From assembly GCA_965216645.1 (NCBI GenBank), contig CBDCGJ010000028.1, positions 62,001 through 126,000 on the forward strand: 64,000 nucleotides of DNA, given 5' to 3'. Of this stretch, positions 1 through 7,468 are shown piece by piece (position 1 is the stretch's first letter; every line of letters begins with the position of its first letter). This DNA comes from CBDCGJ01 sp965216645. Lineage in GTDB: Bacteria; Pseudomonadota; Alphaproteobacteria; GCA-2731375. The notes beneath the pieces are model-generated. The model was given only the letters and a program-made list of their open reading frames with translations, was not told the origin of the DNA and did no database searches. The position numbers were made by a program, and so were the translations under genes.

Positions 1-160
1 TCGCCAACTTGTTGCCGCGCGGGGTCACGGACACGCCGAGCTTCTGCTCGATCCGGGCCAAATGACTATCATGCTCGCCGAACAGCGACGACAATAGCTT
101 GTTGTCGTCGAAATCCAGGACCAGGGTCGATTTATCGCTATTGGAGGTTACGATGGCCAC
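1..160 (-). CDS. phoH: PhoH family ATPase, N-terminal fragment
   Basis: Partial gene; only the first 53 codons are inside the window. The minus strand reads from a GTG at 160 and gives a peptide with DFDDNKLLSSLFGEHDSHL followed by ARIEQKLGVSVTPRGN, the characteristic N-terminal segment of PhoH-like proteins ahead of the P-loop NTPase domain, which lies off the left edge. It starts 27 bases after the miaB stop in the same direction, and miaB-phoH (then ybeY) is a standard alphaproteobacterial order, so the two are probably co-transcribed. PhoH is a cytoplasmic ATPase linked to RNA metabolism. The identification rests on this short segment and the context; the catalytic part cannot be seen. 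Confidence 0.85.
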   Translation of the reverse strand, partial: MAIVTSNSDKSTLVLDFDDNKLLSSLFGEHDSHLARIEQKLGVSVTPRGNKLA

Positions 161-187
161 TTGTAACTCGCTGCAATTCCGTACTGT

Positions 188-1576
188 CTATGCCGCTTTG
201 TAGTCGTTGCGGTCCGACAAACATCCGGCCAGACTGTTTTCCCGACTATCGGTAATATCCACGTCGACAATCCGGCCCGTGAGTTCCGCCGGTGCCGACA
301 AATGAACGGCTTGCATATAGGGACTGCGTCCCACCAATTGGCCATCATGCCGCCCCGGCCGGTCGAGCAAAACCGGCAATGTGCGGCCGACCGTCTGCTG
401 ATTGAAGCGGCGCTGCTGGCTGTTCAGCAACTCCTGCAGTTCCGCCAATCGTTCCGATTGTATTTCCGGCTCGACCTGCTGCGCCAATGCCGCCGCCGGT
501 GTACCGGGCCGCGGGCTGTATTTGAAGGAATAGGCCTGGGCGTATTCGACCTCGCGGACGAGATCCAACGTGGCGCGGAAATCGCGGTCGCTTTCGCTCG
601 GGAAGCCGACGATGAAATCGCCTGAGAGCGCCAGATCGGGACGCGCTTGTCGCAGCTTCTCGATCAACCGGAGATATCCGTCCCGGTCGTAGCGACGGTT
701 CATCGCCCGCAGCACATTGTCGCTGCCAGACTGGATCGGCAAATGCAGATACGGCATCAACCGCGCGCAATCGCGATGGGCGTCGATCAAGTCGTCGGTC
801 ATGTCCGTCGGGTAGCTCGTGGTGTAGCGGATGCGCGCCAATCCGTCGATCTCCGCCAATTCGAGAATCAATCGCGCCAGCGACCAAATTCCACCGTCCG
901 CCGCTTCGCCATGATAGGCATTGACATTTTGTCCCAGCAGCGTGACTTCCCGCGCACCTTGTTCGGCGAGGTTGCGCGCCTCCGCGATCACGGCCTCGGC
1001 AGGCCGGCTGTATTCCGATCCCCGCGTATACGGCACCACGCAGAAGGCGCAGAACTTGTCGCACCCTTCCTGCACGGTCAGAAAAGCGCTGTAGCCGACA
1101 CCCGCCGACTTGCGCGGCAGATGGTCGAACTTGGCTTCCGCGGGGAAGTCGGTATCCAATATCCGCGCCCCGCCGCGGGCGCCGGCCGCGCGGCTGGCCC
1201 GGGCCACCATTTCCGGTAGCCGATGATAGGCTTGCGGCCCGAACACCATGTCCACATAGGGTGCGCGTCGGGAGATTTCCTCCCCCTCGGCTTGCGCGAC
1301 GCAACCGGCAACCGCCAAGATCATCTGGCCGCCCTGCGCCGCCTTGCGTTCCTTGAAGCGACGCAGACGACCGAGTTCGGAGAAAGTCTTTTCCGACGCC
1401 TTCTCCCGAATATGGCAGGTATTGACGATGACCATATCGGCGTCCGTCGGGCTATCGCAAAGACGATAACCGATCGGCCGCAACAGATCGGACATCCGCT
1501 CCGAGTCATAAACGTTCATCTGGCAACCGTAAGTGCGCAGGAACAGATTTTTTTGTTTCGGCTGACGCATGGTCAA
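188..1576 (-). CDS. miaB: tRNA-2-methylthio-N6-dimethylallyladenosine synthase
   Basis: Radical-SAM methylthiotransferase of 462 aa that adds the 2-methylthio group to i6A37 of tRNAs reading UNN codons. The N-terminal UPF0004 domain has its three cluster-binding cysteines in TYGCQMN (C18), NTCHIRE and AGCVAQ. The radical-SAM motif is CDKFCAFC (CxxxCxxC). The C-terminus is a TRAM domain (about 390-450), including GRTLPVLLD and DITDSRENSL. Length is normal for MiaB. The start MTMRQ could equally be the second Met two codons later. It lies between fur and phoH on the same strand. The very specific N-terminal TYGCQMN and overall layout favour MiaB over MtaB or RimO. Confidence 0.96.
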   Translation of the reverse strand: MTMRQPKQKNLFLRTYGCQMNVYDSERMSDLLRPIGYRLCDSPTDADMVIVNTCHIREKASEKTFSELGRLRRFKERKAAQGGQMILAVAGCVAQAEGEEISRRAPYVDMVFGPQAYHRLPEMVARASRAAGARGGARILDTDFPAEAKFDHLPRKSAGVGYSAFLTVQEGCDKFCAFCVVPYTRGSEYSRPAEAVIAEARNLAEQGAREVTLLGQNVNAYHGEAADGGIWSLARLILELAEIDGLARIRYTTSYPTDMTDDLIDAHRDCARLMPYLHLPIQSGSDNVLRAMNRRYDRDGYLRLIEKLRQARPDLALSGDFIVGFPSESDRDFRATLDLVREVEYAQAYSFKYSPRPGTPAAALAQQVEPEIQSERLAELQELLNSQQRRFNQQTVGRTLPVLLDRPGRHDGQLVGRSPYMQAVHLSAPAELTGRIVDVDITDSRENSLAGCLSDRNDYKAA

Positions 1577-1844
1577 TCGGTCTCAGTCATGCCCCGCGAC
1601 CGCCGGTAATTGTCGGCAACCCACAAGGTACATCACAATGATAAGTTCATTGGAAGAAGGGCCATCTATGTCGCGATCCATTCGCGCTCGTCTCTACCTT
1701 CATTTCGAAACGGCCGGTATCCGGAACCGGCGGGTATCACACAAAGTATAGCTGAATCAACCTAGCATCGCGCCTAAAATAGTCAAGCGATTGAAACCAT
1801 GGCAAAACACGCCAGTGGTCGGGTTATCGTTAAACTAATAACGT

Positions 1845-2264
1845 TTATTTTTTAGATTTCTCTTCCAATGGCAGCGCGAACAATTCCATACGATGGCTGA
1901 CCAGGCGATATCCCAGGCGTCGCGCCACTTCTTCCTGCAATCGTTCGATTTCGGCATCGTGGAACTCGATGACGCGGCCGCTTTTCAGATCGATTAAGTG
2001 ATCGTGATGCTCATCCGGCTCGATTTCGTAGCGTGCGCGACCATCGCCGAAATCATGCCGGGTCAATATCCCGGTTTCCTCCAACAAGCGAACGGTCCGA
2101 TAGACGGTGGATAAAGAGATCCGCGGATCGACCGCGGCGGCGCGTCGATGCAATTCCTCGACATCCGGATGATCGCTAGCCTCGGACAATACGCGTGCAA
2201 TCACTTTCCGCGGCCCGGTCATCCGCAAGCCGTGCTCCACGCATCTTCTTTCAATCAGCGACAT
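1845..2264 (-). CDS. fur: Fur family transcriptional regulator
   Basis: 139-aa metal-sensing repressor. The N-terminal winged helix has GLRMTGPRKVIARVL (about 12-26) and the recognition helix RISLSTVYRTVRLLEETG (48-65). The C-terminal dimerisation and metal-binding part has EPDEHHDHLIDLKSGRVIEF (82-101), with the usual His/Glu ligands. It lacks the CxxC structural zinc pairs found in enterobacterial Fur, as is common in alphaproteobacteria, where Fur homologues may sense iron (Fur), manganese (Mur) or haem (Irr). There is no Irr-type haem regulatory motif. It sits between mucR and miaB, a conserved alphaproteobacterial position. Family is secure; the metal sensed is not determined by the sequence. 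Confidence 0.93.
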   Translation of the reverse strand: MSLIERRCVEHGLRMTGPRKVIARVLSEASDHPDVEELHRRAAAVDPRISLSTVYRTVRLLEETGILTRHDFGDGRARYEIEPDEHHDHLIDLKSGRVIEFHDAEIERLQEEVARRLGYRLVSHRMELFALPLEEKSKK

Positions 2265-2353
2265 TTATCCCCCATGCTCCGTCGACACGTCGATCAACCG
2301 GGCATGGTGAGTAGGAAAGGCCAGTCCCGCCGTGAACCCCTATTCAGCGCTTT

Positions 2354-2764
2354 TTAGCGCTTTCGGCTGGTGCCTAAACCGATCTTTTTCGCCAATTTGC
2401 GCCGTTGCTCGGCGTATTTCGGCGCTACCATCGGGTAGTCGGCCGGCAAATTCCATTTCGCCCGGTAGTCGTCCGGAGTCATATCATAAGCTGTTTTCAA
2501 ATGACGTTTCAGCATTTTCAATCTTTTACCGTCTTCCAAGCAGACGATATAGTCGGGAGTGATCGAGCGCCGGATGGAAACGGCCGGTTTCGGCTTCTCC
2601 ACTTCTTCTTGTTTGCCGTTTTGCAACGACTGTAAGCAATCGTGGACTTGTTTAATCATTTGCGGTAAATCGCTGAGCGGAACGGCATTATTGGAAACGT
2701 GCGCCGCGACGATCTCCGCTGTCAAATTGAGCATTTTCGCCTTGTCGTCATTTATCTCTGCCAT
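2354..2764 (-). CDS. MucR/Ros family transcriptional regulator
   Basis: 136-aa DNA-binding regulator of the alphaproteobacterial Ros/MucR family (global control of surface polysaccharides, motility and cell cycle genes). The start at 2764 (MAEINDDKAK) matches the family N-terminus; an upstream Met would add 24 atypical residues. The DNA-binding region has YIVCLEDGKRLKMLKRHL followed by KTAYDMTPDDYRAKWNLPAD and the conserved YPMVAPKYAEQRRKLAKKIG tail. The canonical Ros zinc finger uses two Cys and two His. Here the second Cys is Asp and the second His region reads TAYD, so only half of the zinc ligands remain. Other family members lacking zinc still fold and bind DNA, so loss of function is not implied. 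It is followed by fur on the same strand. Confidence 0.93.
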   Translation of the reverse strand: MAEINDDKAKMLNLTAEIVAAHVSNNAVPLSDLPQMIKQVHDCLQSLQNGKQEEVEKPKPAVSIRRSITPDYIVCLEDGKRLKMLKRHLKTAYDMTPDDYRAKWNLPADYPMVAPKYAEQRRKLAKKIGLGTSRKR

Positions 2765-2910
2765 AAATTTATTCCCATTTTTCTTGATACCCCCGTCTTT
2801 TCTATATCTATATACTAACAAGGCGTATGATTTCAAATATTAATGTTCCGGCAAAAAATTAACCAAACTTTTTTACAAGTTTCTTCTCTTGTTTGTTAGT
2901 GGTTGTGGCC

Positions 2911-3156
2911 ATGGTCGAAGAGCATTTTTTGGACATTACAGACTTTGTTTGCCCGATGACTTTCGTGCGAACCAAGCTTTTGTTAGAGAAAATGGCGCCG
3001 GGTGCCATCGCAAATGTGCGGCTAAATGGCGGAGAACCCCTGCAAAACGTACCGCGCTCGGTCCGCGACCACGGCCACCAAATCCTGAGCCTGGAGCGTG
3101 AACCCGGCGACGACGAGAATCGCCCCTACATCCTGACCATCCGCAAGGTGGGTTAA
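2911..3156 (+). CDS. TusA-family sulfurtransferase-like protein
   Basis: 81-aa protein of the TusA/SirA-like family, small cytoplasmic sulfur carriers. The hallmark CPxT/CPM motif is present as DFVCPMTFVRTKLLLEKM near the N-terminus, with the conserved Cys, followed by LNGGEPLQNVPRSVRDHGH. I chose the ATG at 2911 (MVEEHFLD) because it places the Cys at the usual distance; a TTG 18 bases upstream is also open. It is encoded opposite to the surrounding mucR and rimI genes, with about 146 bases of AT-rich sequence upstream shared with mucR. The partner that loads or receives sulfur is not visible nearby. Confidence 0.88.
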   Translation: MVEEHFLDITDFVCPMTFVRTKLLLEKMAPGAIANVRLNGGEPLQNVPRSVRDHGHQILSLEREPGDDENRPYILTIRKVG

Positions 3157-3194
3157 CAAAAGCATCTGTTACCAACACCGAAAGATCAATCGGT

Positions 3195-3662
3195 TCAGAG
3201 ACGTCGGCGTAGAATGAGCGCGTCGACGCGCCCGCCGGACCGTCTCGCGTAATAGTTTCGACGGCGGCCAACGGTCACAAATGCCATTTCCTTGTAAAGC
3301 CCAAGCGCCGCGGTATTGTCCACGGCCACCTCAAGAAACAATTGATCCACCCCATCACACTTCAAGACTTCAACGGCATGACCAACCAAACCGCGCGCCA
3401 TACCCATGCGGCGATGAGACGCAGCGCATGCAAGCGTCAAAATCTCCGCCTCTTGCTTAATCTGTCGCGTCATCAGGAATCCCAGCGGCGTGCCACCGTC
3501 AATCGGGATCGCCGACCAGCCGCGCGCACCGTCCAGCGCCAACAAGGCGGATATCGTTTCTTGGTCCCACGGTACTTCGAAAGCCTGGTTATGAAGCGCG
3601 GCCAGCGCGTGGGCTTGCGTTGCCTCGACCTCGCGCACGCACCAATCGGCCGCCGCATTCAT
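3195..3662 (-). CDS. rimI: ribosomal protein S18-alanine N-acetyltransferase
   Basis: 155-aa GNAT acetyltransferase. The acetyl-CoA binding motif A appears as LTLACAASHRRMGMARGLV (R/Q-x-x-G-x-A form, about 76-94). A further GNAT signature is FLEVAVDNTAALGLYKEMAF, typical of RimI (E-V-x-x-x-N-x-A-A-x-x-L-Y). It overlaps tsaB by 4 bases (start/stop coupling), and tsaB-rimI pairing is widespread in bacteria, which supports the RimI call over a generic GNAT. RimI acetylates the N-terminal Ala of ribosomal protein S18. Length is normal. Confidence 0.92.
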   Translation of the reverse strand: MNAAADWCVREVEATQAHALAALHNQAFEVPWDQETISALLALDGARGWSAIPIDGGTPLGFLMTRQIKQEAEILTLACAASHRRMGMARGLVGHAVEVLKCDGVDQLFLEVAVDNTAALGLYKEMAFVTVGRRRNYYARRSGGRVDALILRRRL

Positions 3663-4336
3663 CGTCGGTCCGGCAGTTTCGCGTCCGGTGCCCGGAGGTA
3701 AAGCGGTTGAACCACCCGCCCCGGTCGCGCGCGATCAACAAGTCCAGCCGCATGGGCGGCGAATTTCGAAGCCACCGGAACGACGTCAGTACGCACGGAA
3801 ACGTCGTCGTCCGGCGCATTTTCTCCAAAGAGATGTCGGCCGCTGCCAATGACCCGAGCGTCGCGAACAAGATCAAGCGCTTCGAGTTTTGTCACGTCTC
3901 GAAGAACTGCCGCGCATTCCACGGAGAAGTCGTCCCCGTCGCTTTCGAAACGCTGTAAATAGGCTTCGCCGCGCCGGGCATCATTGATGACGAGGAGCGG
4001 TCGCGCGCCCGGTCCCCATTCGGCGTTAGCGGCGATCGCCTCCAACGTGGATAACGCGATGATCGGGCGCCCCGCCACCAGAGCGAGACCGCGGGCCGCC
4101 GACAATCCGACCCGCACACCGGTGAAGGAGCCCGGCCCAACCGTGGTCGCGATGGCGTCGAGTTCCGAGTAGTCGTCGATACCGGCATCCTCCCGCACCT
4201 CCTCCAGCATCGAGACAAGCCGTTCCGCCTGTCCGCGCGCCATCGGTTCGAACCGCGCCGCCACAACGGCACCGTCGCGCCAAATGGCGGCGCTGCAAGC
4301 GGCGAGCGAAGTATCGAAGGCGAGAACGGATGTCAT
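3659..4336 (-). CDS. tsaB: tRNA threonylcarbamoyladenosine biosynthesis protein TsaB
   Basis: 225-aa ASKHA-fold protein that partners with TsaD in forming t6A37 on ANN-decoding tRNAs. The N-terminus VLAFDTSLAACSAAIW matches the conserved ILAIDTS start. The diagnostic VGPGSFTGVRVGLSAARGLA (about 87-106) is present. Length is typical. It is the first gene of a coupled pair with rimI (4-base overlap). Upstream is a palindromic spacer (4348-4442) that separates it from the oppositely oriented AhpD-like gene. Confidence 0.95.
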   Translation of the reverse strand: MTSVLAFDTSLAACSAAIWRDGAVVAARFEPMARGQAERLVSMLEEVREDAGIDDYSELDAIATTVGPGSFTGVRVGLSAARGLALVAGRPIIALSTLEAIAANAEWGPGARPLLVINDARRGEAYLQRFESDGDDFSVECAAVLRDVTKLEALDLVRDARVIGSGRHLFGENAPDDDVSVRTDVVPVASKFAAHAAGLVDRARPGRVVQPLYLRAPDAKLPDRR

Positions 4337-4347
4337 ACAGCCTCTCT

Positions 4348-4442
4348 TAGAGCAAATCTCCCACCGACGGAAACCCCGCTGAAACGACCGACGACGATTT
4401 GCCGCAAGAGCGTCATCTTGCGGCGGTGCGCGAAATGCTCTA
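4348..4442. repeat. palindromic intergenic element with short terminal inverted repeats
   Basis: A 95-bp segment between the divergent tsaB and AhpD-like genes. It is bounded by TAGAGCA (4348-4354) and its exact reverse complement TGCTCTA (4436-4442). Inside is a 9-bp perfect hairpin, GCCGCAAGA (4401-4409) and TCTTGCGGC (4416-4424), with a 6-base loop. It could be a small dispersed palindromic repeat or a bidirectional structural element. Copy number cannot be judged from one window. Confidence 0.45.
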
Positions 4443-4473
4443 GCAGGCGGAGAGCAATTGGAGGACCCTACAC

Positions 4474-5046
4474 ATGGCGCAACACGATCACATCCACGCC
4501 TTGGACATCGAGGATCGAAACAATCTCGACGAACGGCGGCGTAAATATCTCGAGATTTGCGAAGAGAAACTTGGCTTCGTGCCGAACGTGATTCAAGCCT
4601 ATGCCTTCGATAATGAAAAGTTGAAGAATTTCGCCGACAATTACAATGAGTTGATGCTGGGCGAAGGCGGACTCAGCAAGTTGGAGCGGGAAATGATCGC
4701 CGTCGTGGTCTCGTCGATCAACAAATGTTTTTATTGCCTAACCGCCCACGGAGCCGCGGTCCGGCAGTTGAGCGGCGATCCGGTGCTGGGCGAAGTCCTG
4801 GCGATGAACTTCCGCGCCGGCGACCTGTCGAGCCGCCACCGCGCCATGTGTGTATTTGTCGAGAAGTTGACCGAAACGCCGAGCAAAATGGACGAAACGG
4901 ACCGCGCCGCGCTACGCGACGCCGGCTTTAGCGATCAGGACATCTGGGATATCGCGGCGACCGCAAGCTTCTTCAACATGTCGAACCGCATGGCAAGCGC
5001 CATCGATATGATGCCGAACCGTGAATATCACGGGATGGCGCGATAG
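4474..5046 (+). CDS. peroxidase-related (AhpD/CMD-like) protein
   Basis: 190-aa helical protein of the alkylhydroperoxidase D / carboxymuconolactone decarboxylase superfamily. The active-site motif is KCFYCLTAHGAAVRQ (C85, C88, H92), that is CxxC followed by His three residues later, as in AhpD. The preceding LSKLEREMIAVVVSSIN is also typical of peroxidase-related proteins. AhpD-type proteins reduce peroxides or recycle a partner through the CxxC pair. No ahpC or lipoyl partner is adjacent, so the physiological substrate is open. A GGAGG lies 13 bases before the ATG. Confidence 0.85.
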   Translation: MAQHDHIHALDIEDRNNLDERRRKYLEICEEKLGFVPNVIQAYAFDNEKLKNFADNYNELMLGEGGLSKLEREMIAVVVSSINKCFYCLTAHGAAVRQLSGDPVLGEVLAMNFRAGDLSSRHRAMCVFVEKLTETPSKMDETDRAALRDAGFSDQDIWDIAATASFFNMSNRMASAIDMMPNREYHGMAR

Positions 5047-5055
5047 CGCGCGCAA

Positions 5056-5211
5056 ATGAACCGTCGTCGATATCACGGTTTGGCGGCGGCCTTGCTTGTC
5101 GCCGGCGGTTTGGTTTTCGTCTTCACGACCAGCGTCGCCGCCGCGGTCGGCGGATTGGGGCTCGTGCTGGCCGCCGCTATCTGTCTACTGCTGGGTCGAC
5201 GGGCGGGCTAA
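5056..5211 (+). CDS. putative 51-aa membrane protein
   Basis: Small open frame beginning MNRRRYHGLAAALLVAGGLV, 9 bases after the AhpD-like stop codon and on the same strand. It encodes a positively charged N-terminus followed by two hydrophobic stretches (about 8-30 and 31-47) and the end LLGRRAG, which predicts a short membrane protein with one or two spanning segments. The last four bases overlap the stop of the convergent aminotransferase gene. No family is recognised. The plausible topology and operon position argue for a real gene, but there is no clear ribosome binding site, so this is tentative. Confidence 0.45.
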   Translation: MNRRRYHGLAAALLVAGGLVFVFTTSVAAAVGGLGLVLAAAICLLLGRRAG

Positions 5212-6050
5212 ATCGAGAACCCATTGGCATAGTCCCAATAGAGATCGCGGGCCCGGTTGGCAATCGGCCCAGGCTGCAGGTCGCGATCCTCCAGTTTGGT
5301 CACCGGCATCACTTTACCGTAATTGCCGGTGTTGAAAACTTCGTCGGCCTCCATCACGTCTTCCCGCGTCAGGCTGGCTTCCCGCACCTCGATGCCGTCG
5401 TCGCGCAATAGCTTGATGACCCGCCGGCGGGTCACCCCATTCAGGAACGTGCCGTTCGGAACCGGCGTCAACGCCACGCCGTCCTTGGCGATCCAGATAT
5501 TGGCGGTTGCGAATTCCGCGACATTGTTGTTGGCGTCCAGGACGATGGCGTTGTCGAAACCGCGGCTTTCCGCGTCACGTATCGCGCGGGCGCTGTTCGG
5601 ATAGAGACAGGACGCCTTCGCGTTCGTCGGCGCCATGTCGGCGGCCGGCCGGCGAAACGGCGACCAACAGGAGGAAAATCCGGCAAAGCCCGGCATCGGC
5701 GAATCGTAAACAGCAAGCACGAAGTCGGTGGAATCCGGATCCGGCGCCACGAACCCTTCGGCAGCATAGAACATGGGTCGGACATAAAGTTCCGCGCCGT
5801 CCGGAAATTTGCGCGCGGCTTCGAGACAGAGATCCATGACCTCCTGCGCCGTTTTCGTCGGCTTCAACAGCATCGATCGGGCCGAATTGATCAACCGCTC
5901 GCAATGTTGATCCAGATCGGGCGCCTTGCCATCGAAAACGCGGGCGCCGTCAAAAACCGCGGAAGCCATCCAGAATGTGTGATTCATCGGCCCGATCAGT
6001 TTCGGGTTTTCGTCTAACCATTGATCGTTGTGAAAAAAGACCTGTTGCAT
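5208..6050 (-). CDS. class IV aminotransferase, branched-chain amino acid aminotransferase-like
   Basis: 280-aa PLP-dependent fold-type IV enzyme, probably interconverting branched-chain amino acids and 2-oxo acids with glutamate/2-oxoglutarate. The start at 6050 is preceded by GGAG eight bases upstream; the longer open frame has no such signal. Visible features are the N-terminal FFHNDQWLDENP and YVRPMFYAAEG, the PLP lysine in TNAKASCLYPNS (about K145), and AEFATANIWI and FLNGVTRRRVI near the cofactor phosphate site. Residues after the Lys read CLYPNS where IlvE normally has GNY-type sequence, placing this in the IlvE2-like subgroup. D-amino-acid or aminodeoxychorismate activity cannot be excluded. 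It is transcribed alone. Confidence 0.85.
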   Translation of the reverse strand: MQQVFFHNDQWLDENPKLIGPMNHTFWMASAVFDGARVFDGKAPDLDQHCERLINSARSMLLKPTKTAQEVMDLCLEAARKFPDGAELYVRPMFYAAEGFVAPDPDSTDFVLAVYDSPMPGFAGFSSCWSPFRRPAADMAPTNAKASCLYPNSARAIRDAESRGFDNAIVLDANNNVAEFATANIWIAKDGVALTPVPNGTFLNGVTRRRVIKLLRDDGIEVREASLTREDVMEADEVFNTGNYGKVMPVTKLEDRDLQPGPIANRARDLYWDYANGFSI

Positions 6051-6204
6051 CGCTGAGCTCCGCCCCGGCGGGGATATGAAAATGGAATAATCCGTGAAGG
6101 CGACGGGAGACATAACACGGCCCCTAACGGGACACCAGCATCATTAAGTAATAGCTGACTAGACGCGGCCGAACAGCTTACGGTTCGGAACAAATCGGTT
6201 GCCG

Positions 6205-6846
6205 TTAGTTGTAAGGCAATATGCAAACGATGCGACCGAGCCAAACGATATCCCGAGGGTGTGAAGTCTCGACCTCGCCGCCGCCAAAAGGACGCACTTC
6301 GATCGCATTGACCGTGCGTCGTAAAAGTTCGCGCAGAACTACCGGTCCGTCGCGACGCGCCACCGCAACCCGGTCATCGCGGCGCACGCCGCTATCGACG
6401 GAAATCATCAGCAAGTCGCCGTTTCGAAACACCGGTGCCGCCGAATTGTCATCCACTTCCAACATGAAATTGCCGTGCGACAACAAGGTCGGCAGATCCA
6501 ATCGCTGCCACCCGTCGCCGATCGGTTGCCCTTCATTGTCGAACATATCCGATCGGGCCGCGTCACCGACCGTCGTTACCGGGAGCGTGCTGGTTTGCAA
6601 TCCGCCGCCACCGCTCACGCGGTCGACCTGGTCAACGAATTCGGCCAACGATGTCTCCGTCGCCGCCAACACCTTGGCGATGCTTTCCGTTCCTGGCCAG
6701 CGTTGTCGACCGTCGCGGGTCACCCGTTTGCTGCGATTGAAGGTCGTCGGATCGAGGCCCGCGGATTTTGCCAATGCCGAGACGGACATATCGTTACGCC
6801 GGGCGATTTGATCAAGCGCAAGCCAAACCGCTCGATGGGTCAACAT
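6205..6846 (-). CDS. HTH regulator with S24 (LexA/CI-like) C-terminal domain, probably protease-dead
   Basis: 213-aa repressor-like protein. The N-terminal HTH spans about 1-75 (MSVSALAKSAGLDPTTFNRS). A C-terminal S24-type beta fold runs from about 118 to 213 (FMLEVDDNSAAPVFRNGDLL). The putative nucleophile Ser is retained in DDNSAAPVF (S135). Where relatives have the catalytic Lys (xxxKEL) this protein has VVLRELLRRT (R172), so self-cleavage is doubtful. The start is supported by GGAAGGAAAAGCTA just before the ATG. It is divergent from the small gene at 7136 across an AT-rich 289-base spacer, the layout of an autoregulated repressor. DNA target and inducer are unknown. Confidence 0.8.
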   Translation of the reverse strand: MLTHRAVWLALDQIARRNDMSVSALAKSAGLDPTTFNRSKRVTRDGRQRWPGTESIAKVLAATETSLAEFVDQVDRVSGGGGLQTSTLPVTTVGDAARSDMFDNEGQPIGDGWQRLDLPTLLSHGNFMLEVDDNSAAPVFRNGDLLMISVDSGVRRDDRVAVARRDGPVVLRELLRRTVNAIEVRPFGGGEVETSHPRDIVWLGRIVCILPYN

Positions 6847-7012
6847 TAGCTTTTCCTTCCCGCTATTTCAGCGAAGGCTATTTCGTATAAGGTCGAACGA
6901 ATTCAGAGAAAATATACCTAATGACGAACGAAATCAAAGAGCTCTACGATTGACGTCACTTTTTTCTATCGATACATCCGGATTGATAGAATTTAATAAT
7001 AGGAATTTTTTC

Positions 7013-7041
7013 TTGACATTTCTCAAAACGTTCTCGATAAA
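7013..7041 (+). promoter_or_regulatory. sigma70-type promoter candidate
   Basis: TTGACA at 7013-7018, a 17-base spacer, and GATAAA at 7036-7041, in the AT-rich spacer upstream of the small gene at 7136. The -35 hexamer is a perfect consensus, the spacing is ideal and the -10 differs from TATAAT by two bases. It lies between the S24-type repressor gene and its divergent neighbour, so it could be the repressor's target. Confidence 0.6.
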
Positions 7042-7135
7042 CAAAAGATGCAAGCAATTTAGCGACCTTTACCCACGATAAGCCAAATTATGGGAACAAA
7101 ACGAGTACAAAAATCGCAACTTAAAGGAGTGAAAT

Positions 7136-7432
7136 ATGTCTTTTTCCGCCAGGGATCTCAGCGTCATTGGCTACGCCAACGGATTTACATTGTGGCATTT
7201 CAAGACCAGCGACCCGGCGCGCAAAGTCGGTGCCGAATCGTATTTCAACAGCGCCGCCCATATGTTCCGGGTCGGCGATTTCATCTTGATCAACGCCGGG
7301 ATCGGGAGCGCCCCGGCGCACGGCATGTTGGTCGTCGTCGCCATCGATCACGGCGATGTCATGGTTAGACAGCTTTCCGCTATTCCAGGTGAGCGAAAAA
7401 AAGGGTGCCGAGCGCGCCGCGGGCCGTTATGA
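7136..7432 (+). CDS. small conserved protein with phage-tail-like N-terminus, function unknown
   Basis: 98-aa protein starting MSFSARDLSVIGYANGFTLW with an excellent ribosome binding site (AAAGGAG, 6 bases before the ATG). The DLxVxxYANGFTLWH signature and the following FRVGDFILINAG recur in short proteins of alphaproteobacteria and their phages or gene-transfer-agent-like elements, where they are usually called hypothetical or tail-associated. I infer a phage-derived origin but no biochemical function. The last 17 residues (after SAIPGERKK) are basic and unlike the compact core. It is divergent from the S24-type repressor and precedes pyrD by 36 bases. Confidence 0.7.
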   Translation: MSFSARDLSVIGYANGFTLWHFKTSDPARKVGAESYFNSAAHMFRVGDFILINAGIGSAPAHGMLVVVAIDHGDVMVRQLSAIPGERKKGCRARRGPL

Positions 7433-7468
7433 CGTGACCAGGGCCGACTACTGTTGGCGTGGAGGGAT

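Noticed and set aside
1577..1844. A small gene between fur and miaB, where some relatives have an acyltransferase
   Set aside because: Only short open frames without ribosome binding sites or motifs are present in these 268 bases.
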